NCBI GenBank assembly: GCA_946122785.1
Contig: CAMGYJ010000007.1
Span: 6,774,909 to 6,838,908 of the forward strand
DNA length: 64,000 bases
Reading direction: 5' to 3'
Source of the DNA: Linum tenue
Taxonomy: Eukaryota > Streptophyta > Magnoliopsida > Malpighiales > Linaceae
Shown: in pieces, positions 57,831 through 64,000 of the stretch
Layout of the letters: each line of letters starts with the position of its first letter
Numbering within the stretch: the stretch's first letter is position 1
Notes under the pieces: model-generated
Databases searched by the model: none
Seen by the model: the letters and a program-made list of their open reading frames with translations, nothing else
Told to the model about the DNA's origin: nothing
Program-made: the position numbers and the translations under genes

Positions 57831-60273
57831 GAACTGTCATAGTCTCTGAGCACTTATGGCTAAAGAGATCATCACAATTCAAGTTTTAATCAAACATAAT
57901 GTATTAATGTGGGCTCAAGATAGGGTATGCATCCATCAATAACCAAATATGGACCCTTCATTTAGAAATCCAGATCTAAGGATAGAGAATTAAAAGCCAT
58001 TTTTATTTTCCCTAACTTTCTTAATTGACTCATATATTTTTCGTTTTAACTCGGATTTTAATTTTTTTTTGTTGCACACATGGAATGAGTTCATCGTGCT
58101 CTACAAAATGAGATCAATTATCAATATTTTTTTAGAAAAAAAATCTGGTCTCTCGGTACCAATTGCATATCATTTGGTATCTTCTTCGTTTTTAATTCGT
58201 TTTTGAAAACGTTTGCACAGCAGGGACGAGTTCATCATGATCTATTGGATCTACAAATTTCTGGGTGAACAAATTACAGGACCAAAAAATACCATACAAT
58301 AACCACCCCGGTACGGGTGGTATCTTATGGTATACAATGTTAAAAGTCGCAAATGACAATTAATATACTTCTACTACCATGTATTCAACCATCCTACAGT
58401 TTTGGTTTGTGTCATACCACCATGGTACGCTTTTCAAACCATAGGTATGCTCTTATTTCAATACCAGTCAATACCATATGGTATAGACTGGTAAAAAATG
58501 GCTCAATTTTTTTTTTTTGTTCAAAAAATATATCAAAGTGGATATCATTTTGAAGAGCACAATTAATCTGATCTAATTGTGCAAAAAAAAATTAAATTAA
58601 ATGTCGACTTAAAACGAGTGAGAAGTCGTCCGTCAAAGATTAAGGAGGGGAAAATTAAATGCTTTTCAAGAGAGAGTGAATGTTGATGTCATACTGATGT
58701 GGACGGGTTACTCGTGGTTACTCGCCATAAGGTTACTGACATGATCCGTTCCCATTAATGTGTGAGTTTTATGTAAATTTTTGGACCTCATATGTTGTTA
58801 TGTACACTTACACTTACAAATATAGTATAAATACAAATACGATCTTTTTTTTTTACGAATCCAAAAGAGAGGAATATCATACTCTTGATTGGTTTGCAGA
58901 GTATTAAATACATGGTATATAATGTATTGGATATATGGTTCCAATTTTTTATTTATTCTATTGGTTAACCGTGTTTAGAACTAACTCATACACCCAAATA
59001 AAACAAATTATAAAATTTATATAAACCATACCAACTATCTAATTAATTGAACAAAAATATCCGAATACTATCGGTTAAACCCATATATGGAAATGTAGTT
59101 AATCAACGTCCAAATGAAAAGTCCATCAGCTACAATATATCATAGAGCATATATTTGGCAGGGTGGCAGTTTTTCATGGTGTTAAACTCGCTGTGTTTTC
59201 ATAAATGATGGTTCTGAAATACTCAAAGGTGTAGTTAGAGATAGGGTTTTGGTGATGGCATCTTCCGCCTCCTTTAAACTCTCACGCAATCTGCTGCATA
59301 TTCTCCTGCGATCCAAGCAAAAAGCATATTTGTCGGCTGACATGACATCCATAAAAAAGTGGAAGAATGCTTTCCCGAAACCATTTTGCAAAAGGGTCGA
59401 CATTCAGTTTCGCACTTGCTGCACATTCTCCCTTTAATTTGTCTCTCCAGACTCTCCAGTTCCCTAGTTTCATCATCCAGTTTGTTGTCTCCTTCCACCA
59501 TGAGAAGCAGAATTCGACCATTCACATCTTGTCTTGAATAAAAAATGTTGCAGTCCAACTTGAACACCACCACAAGCAAAACGACATAAATAACAACAAT
59601 AACAACATAGTTCTCAACGGTATCCAAGTTTCAATCTCAGCCCCTCCTAACTCTCCGCCACAACTGCCGACAAGACAATAGATCAACCCCACATCTACAG
59701 GCTACAGCACTACATGTTCGGGTTTTTTACGAAAATCAATGGTAATGACTATTTATTAGCCAAACATTTTTTATATTTTTTTATTAGGCAAACCTATCGA
59801 AATACTAAAAATTAGTCAAACTCAACTTCTACCTCATCAATGAATAATATAAAAGTGGACACACCAATTATTAGCCAAACATTTATCGCATTTTTTATTA
59901 TTAGCCAAACATATTGAATTACTAATAATTGATAAAATATTTTGTAATGCATAAAAAATAATAGCAATTTATATATTGTAACACTTTTCTTAGTTAAAAT
60001 ACTAAAAGTTTGGAACGTTGACCCTCCATGTATCTCTTCCAATTCAGTGTGATACCACCGTCTTCACCCTCATCTTTAACTCCAGTAACGGTTCTCGATC
60101 AAGGACTTGCCAAGCTTCAATGTAACAATTTAACATTTTAATTTTTGTTTTGCTTTAAAGTTCCAGACACAAAGTTGACGGTGAACCATACGAAGTTTAA
60201 GGTTGTTTACACCAAATGAAGTAAAAGAAAAGGAGCAGTATATAACCATTAGCAAAAGAAGTAGCAGAAACAG
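57831..60273. other. AT-rich repeat-laden intergenic DNA
   Basis: No gene is confidently present. Minus-strand frame 59274-59627 (117 codons, one hydrophobic segment and a CSKCETECRPFC cluster) overlaps a plus-strand frame and is left uncalled. TTATTAGCCAAACAT occurs in variants near 59754, 59870 and 59898. Several ATACCATGGTA-like stretches lie near 58420. Confidence 0.4.
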
Positions 60274-60325
60274 TACCACATCGCCGAGTAGATTATATGA
60301 AACAGGGAAAGTGGAGTACATAATC
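60274..60325 (+). promoter_or_regulatory. U4 copy a promoter: USE and TATA-like element
   Basis: There is a perfect USE, TACCACATCG (60274-60283), then 33 bases, then ACATAATC (60318-60325), about 27-34 bases before the RNA start. The TATA element is weaker than in copy b (CATATAAAC). Confidence 0.85.
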
Positions 60326-60351
60326 ATCTGCAGGCCCAACGTGAAAAACTT

Positions 60352-60505
60352 ATCTTTGCGCTTGGGGCAATGACGCAGCTAGTGAGGTAATAACCGAGGC
60401 GCGTCGATTGCTGGTTGAAAACTATTTCCAAACCCCCTCTTGGGCCGCGGCTTGTCCACGGCCCTCGAGAATTTCTGGAAGGGCTCCCTGAGGGGTAAAG
60501 CCCTA
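60352..60505 (+). ncRNA. U4: U4 spliceosomal snRNA (copy a)
   Basis: The RNA starts ATCTTTGCGCTTGGGGCAAT and contains the 5' stem-loop (GAGGTAATAACCGAGGCGCG), the TTGCTGGTTGAAAACTATTT segment, the AACCCCCTCTTGGGCC block, the Sm region GAGAATTTCTGGA and the 3' hairpin. Length is 154 nt, identical to copy b with about two substitutions. The 3' box CAATTTCCAAAGTCCAA begins immediately after and matches the plant consensus. U4 chaperones U6 before catalytic activation. Confidence 0.95.
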
Positions 60506-60977
60506 CAATTTCCAAAGTCCAATCCTTTTTTCTCCTCACGGGCCTTCTTGAACCCCTCATATCTGGGCTCGATTTTATCTTTGGGCCTAATTCTTGTTAT
60601 TGGGCCTTCGAATTTGCACTGATTGGCTTGTTGTGACGTAAAGCATAAATAAACCACTGCAGTTGATGTTGCAAATTATCACAGGATAGCAGTGCTTAGG
60701 TCGCAAACAATTGAGAGCGGTGATATCCGAACCAACTGGGTTTCTGTGCTTCAGCAGAGAACCAAACCAATTCCCCTTTTTAATGAATTGTGGCAGCAGC
60801 TGCAGGAGAAGCCAGCAGCAGCTGCAGGAGAAACCAACAGTAAGTTAGAGGTCTGACCAGATTCGGTCGATTGCTCGCCAACTTGTACAAACCCGGGGCA
60901 ACTGCTCAAGCTCTCAATGCACAAACGTGAACAGAGGAACACTACCGAAAGTTCTGACTCGCTCCGTCGGTAGCAAT

Positions 60978-61327
60978 CAGGGGTGTCCATTCGGGTTCGG
61001 TTTTTTGGGTTTACCTGAAACCGACCCGATTATATATATTTTCGGTTTTTCGGGTTCAGGTTCGTTTCAGGTTTCGGGTTCAGTTTTGCTTATCGATTTT
61101 TCGGATTCCGGCTAAAAACCTCCAATGAATAGAACTCAATATGTATTCTTAGGCGTTCAGGTTTTCGGGTTTCGGTTTTGCATTAACCGAACCCGAACCC
61201 GATAAGGACTTGCGGGTTCCGGACGCAAGTCCTTATCGGGTTCGGGTTCGATTTAAGTGATTTTCGATTTCGGATTTTTTCGGGTTTGGATTCGGATAAC
61301 CGAACCCGACCCGAACTGACACCCCTA
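60978..61327. mobile_element. hAT-type MITE with a large internal palindrome
   Basis: The ends are CAGGGGTGTCCATTCGGG and, in reverse, TAGGGGTGTCAGTTCGGG. Flanking 8-mers GTAGCAAT and GTAGCAGC agree at six positions, fitting a decayed hAT duplication. The interior is filled with CGGGTTCGG-type repeats. It lies between U4 and U5 of arm 2 and is absent from arm 1. Confidence 0.65.
61188..61250. repeat. Perfect 27-bp inverted repeat with 9-base loop
   Basis: Arms at 61188-61214 and 61224-61250 are exactly complementary. The left arm begins CGAACCCGAACCC and ends GACTTGCG. The loop is GGTTCCGGA. It lies inside the small MITE. Confidence 0.95.
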
Positions 61328-61595
61328 GTAGCAGCCAACCTCATCAAGCCTAATACCACTTAGCCCGATACCAAATAAACCACCCAAAGAATGGAAATCC
61401 CAAACGCACGATATGAAATATCAATCACGTGGGTGGAGAGGGATACTGGGAAGTGGAACTAGTTCCATTCTTCTGCAGCCTCTCTTGACTTGACTTTGGG
61501 GATAGAGCAAATTTACATTTTCTTTTTTCAGCAGAGGGCCAACAATCCTTGGTAGCGTGGTTTTCATCAATGGTTCACCCTTCTTGCTAATGGAA

Positions 61596-61657
61596 TACCA
61601 CATCGTTGGCAGACAAAGAGATCATCTACTGTCCCTGTCACAGTAGGCTATATAAAC
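61596..61657 (+). promoter_or_regulatory. U5 copy b promoter: USE and TATA
   Basis: There is a perfect USE, TACCACATCG (61596-61605), and CTATATAAA (61649-61657), 43 bases later and about 27-35 bases before the RNA start. Confidence 0.85.
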
Positions 61658-61683
61658 CAACTCTTAACTGGCAATGTCACTCC

Positions 61684-61810
61684 ATGCAGCCTCGCAGTGA
61701 GTACATAGCGAACTATTCTTTCGCCTTTTACTAAAGAATACCGTGTATGCTCTGCACATAGAGGCATACATCAATTTTTGGAGGGGTTGTTCCTTAATTG
61801 GAGCTCCCCA
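61684..61810 (+). ncRNA. U5: U5 spliceosomal snRNA (copy b)
   Basis: The RNA begins ATGCAGCCTCGCAGTGAG, has the invariant loop CGCCTTTTACTAAAG, closing stem GCCTC/GAGGC, Sm site AATTTTTGGAG and a 3' hairpin. It closely follows copy a with several substitutions in the 3' stem. A 3' box-like CAATTTTTAGTTCTA follows. It is the first of three U5-like units in the same direction within 1.5 kb. Confidence 0.9.
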
Positions 61811-62086
61811 ACAATTTTTAGTTCTACAGTTTTCCATATTTTTTCTTTACCATATCCCTGAATTTCTATATTAATATGGGTTATATTCCTTGTCTTCTAC
61901 ACTCCACCTTCTTGTTTAAGGTAAGTTGCTTATAATTGAGATTAATTCACCTTACTGGTGCTGGAGATGGATTCTGTTCAGCCATTAGGGATCGTCAATA
62001 TTCCTGATTATGACTAATTTCAATGTAAGAGGCCACATCATTGCCTCCTAGAGTGAAGTTGAGGCACTATGGCTCATTTTGGTGGT

Positions 62087-62255
62087 ATACCGCATCGGTC
62101 AAAAAAGGGTCGCAAGAGAGCAACCTCTTTGCCGAACATGTGATAGATACCAACTCGAACTCGCCTCGTCTCGTCTTCTCAGTCAGCATTGCTATGAGTA
62201 CATAACAAACTATTCTTATTTCTTTTATTAAAGAAATACCTAGTGCAGTTTTTTT
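62087..62255 (+). pseudogene. Decayed U5 snRNA (copy d)
   Basis: Body 62187-62255 reads GAGTACATAACAAACTATTC where U5 has GAGTACATAGCGAACTATTC. The invariant loop has become ATTTCTTTTATTAAAG, and the Sm site and 3' hairpin are unrecognisable. A worn USE (ATACCGCATCGG, 62087-62098) remains upstream, but there is no usable TATA. Confidence 0.7.
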
Positions 62256-62587
62256 CCCCCTTGAATCAATCTCTTCTTATCATATGGTTTCAAGTCTTGT
62301 GAAGTTGTGCTCTGGAAGCATTGCGTTCTTTTTCTTTCCTTCTTTCTGAATAATGTTAGCAATGATCATCAATCTGAAGCTATTATAAATTTGAGCTACT
62401 TTTATTCCTTCTTATGCATCTATTCTCATCTATTGTATTTTCCCACACTTTGGGAGGTGGGGGAGAGACTAGAGAGGATCAGAAACTGTTATTTGAATCA
62501 ACAACAGAAGCCATGCTCGTAGGTCATGAAATGAATCACAAAGCACAAAGGGTTGTCTCAAGGCTAAAGGAGTTTCCCAGGAGGAAT

Positions 62588-63174
62588 TACCACATCGGTT
62601 ATCGACAGGAGCAGCACAGATATAATCCAACTCTAGCTTGCCTTTTTTTCAAGGTTGTCAAACTGGTTTATACTGTTGTGCCGGTTTGGCAAGTAAAATG
62701 GTATGACCGGTGGTATAACCAGTTTGTGCCGGTTCATGCCGGTTTATTAAAATGTGAAAACAATTAATATCCATTGTATTTAATCATATATAAAACATAT
62801 TTGTGGACAATTTAGTTACAATCCAACAAATATCATCAACTTTTAACTATTACATTCATAAAATGAATAATAAATTATTTTTTTTTTATTTATTAAATTC
62901 ATTAAAATGATGTTATTTTACTTAGAATGAGTAAGTCAATCATACCGGTGGTGTCATGCAGGTTTCACGACCGGTACAGGTTGAACCAGGTTCAACCGGG
63001 TGGCATGCCACCGACAAGACAACCATGCTCTTTCTCCTCACGTAGTCTTGCAGCGAGTACATAGCGAACTATTCTTTCGCCTTTTAGTCTTTTACTAAAG
63101 AATACCATGTACGTGTTGCATGAAGAGGCATACGTTATTTTTGGATGGTTGATCCTTAAAATTGGATTTGACCC
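62588..63174 (+). pseudogene. U5 snRNA pseudogene (copy c) split by a MITE
   Basis: A perfect USE (62588-62597) and TATAAT (62621-62626) are separated from the RNA body (about 63042-63174) by a 378-bp MITE. The body keeps GAGTACATAGCGAACTATTC and an Sm-like ATTTTTGG. It has an extra eight bases in the invariant loop (CGCCTTTTAGTCTTTTACTA) and a damaged 3' hairpin. Either defect should abolish function. Confidence 0.8.
62650..63027. mobile_element. MITE of the CAAGGTTGTC family (copy 2), inside a U5 pseudogene
   Basis: The element starts CAAGGTTGTCAAACTGG and ends GACAACCATG, with further inverted similarity inward. Flanking 8-mers CTTTTTTT and CTCTTTCT agree at six positions, compatible with a decayed hAT-size duplication. 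It separates the U5 TATA from the transcribed region. Related to 34121-34502. Confidence 0.65.
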
Positions 63175-64000
63175 AGCAATGCTAAGTTCAACTCTTGTAA
63201 TTTTCCGTGCTTTCTGTTTCGAAATTGCCTGTTGCTTAAATATACTGAGTAGTATTTGAGTAGTCAAGGGGAGTCCAGAATCCCGACCCTTAAATATCAA
63301 GCAATTCGATGTTTTGTGTTTTCTGAAGATGAATGGATAATAGTGACGTTGATAGATGAAATATGGAAATGTTTACAAATCGTTCACAAATGACACTTAT
63401 TAAATTTACATAACGTAACATTCTATGTAAATCGAAAAAACCCTTATCAATTTTGGGTCCGATTATAGTAAACCGAAACCGAACCAAATTCTCCAAGGGG
63501 AACCAAACGATGTTTCTTTGGGGCTAATGGGTTCCGGGTTCTTATCGGTTTCTCAGGTTAAACCGGAACCACTAACATGCCCTCGATTTGAAACCGCAAA
63601 CCCGAAACCAAAAGCGTTATAACGGGACGGTTTCGGTTTAAACCAAACCAATACAGGTAGGCTTAATGTCTATATGCATTTATTTACCAACGATAAGCTT
63701 ATAAGATGAGCTGTCTCTACTCTCTTCGCATTAGACTAAGAAAATCTTAAGAAAAAACAAAACATGATGAACTGAAACAACCTTCTCAATATCAACAACA
63801 TACAATGATTTAGCGCATTCAACTCAACTGAAAAATATCCCAAATTCAAATGTAGTTTATAAATGATGGTGCGGTGAGGGGACGAAAAGGATTATTCACT
63901 AATATGAGTTGTTTTTTTACAGAGACGATGTCCAACCAAATGATGCGCTGCATGTAGAGGTGGCAATTAGGATCCAAATCCATGAATCCAATCCAATCCA
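63175..64000. other. Repeat-like DNA to the window edge
   Basis: AAACCGAAACCGAACC-type stretches (about 63470-63655) resemble the interior of the MITE at 60978 and probably mark another decayed copy. The last bases (GGTGGCAATTAGGATCC) look like the start of another hAT-type MITE cut by the window. No gene. Confidence 0.4.

Larger units (their letters stand above)
60250..61830 (+). repeat. Arm 2 of the inverted duplication carrying U4 and U5
   Basis: This holds U4 (60352), then U5 (61684), in the same order as arm 1 read in reverse. It lacks the 1.7-kb Helitron-like insert of arm 1 but has its own small insertion (60978-61327). Confidence 0.8.

Noticed and set aside
59274..59627. 117-codon minus-strand frame with an N-terminal hydrophobic segment and a Cys cluster
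   Set aside because: An overlapping plus-strand frame of similar quality exists, no family is recognised and no promoter is evident. Not enough support.

Overview
This is nuclear DNA from a flowering plant, almost certainly a dicot. The evidence is intron-rich genes with GT/AG borders, plant gene families (dirigent, SULTR4, MTP11, DHAR, TRM), the plant snRNA promoter element (USE, consensus near TACCACATCG) with plant 3' boxes, and a plant-type LINE. I cannot name the species. Exons were derived by hand from splice borders, reading frame and family knowledge; no alignment was run.

The most striking content is a concentration of spliceosomal RNA genes. Each apparently intact copy has its own USE and a TATA-like element: U1 (839-1000 +, and 47361-47522 - inside a sulfate-transporter intron), U4 (60352-60505 + and 37302-37455 -), U5 (61684-61810 + and 34921-35045 -) and the minor-spliceosome U12 (44791-44946 -). 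Two decayed U5 copies lie at 62.1-63.2 kb. The U4-U5 pairs form the two arms of an inverted segmental duplication about 25 kb apart. A gene for the splicing factor SF3B3 lies at the left end.

Layout. 0-0.34 kb: 3' end of an unidentified gene. 0.8-1.0: U1. 1.7-5.5 (-): SF3B3. 6.2-13.7 (-): a LINE with both ORFs open, inserted in one unit of a 71-bp tandem duplication. 15.3-18.4: two dirigent-type genes, the first broken by a one-base frameshift. 19.1-20.6: a non-autonomous Mutator-like element with a 9-bp target duplication. 20.8-22.7: tandem genes for proteins with two ubiquitin-like domains. 23.2: tRNA-Pro(AGG). 23.8-25.0: Helitron-like repeat. 25.4: LINE tail. 26.4-27.3 (-): third dirigent gene. 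28.2-30.4 (-): TON1-recruiting-motif type protein. 32-34.5: several small DNA transposons. 34.9-37.5: U5/U4 arm with a 1.7-kb Helitron-like insertion. 38.2-39.9: dehydroascorbate reductase. 41.5-44.4 (-): small plant-specific protein (TIGR01589 type) with a 29-nt microexon. 44.8-44.9: U12. 46.9-52.3 (-): SULTR4-type sulfate transporter, 17 exons. 53.4-56.5 (-): MTP11-type manganese transporter. 57-60: AT-rich repeats. 60.3-63.2: U4, U5 and two U5 pseudogenes.

The protein genes are ordinary housekeeping or metabolic genes and do not form a pathway. The functional theme is splicing: U1, U4, U5 and U12 RNAs plus SF3B3, which is a subunit of SF3b in both the major and the minor spliceosome.
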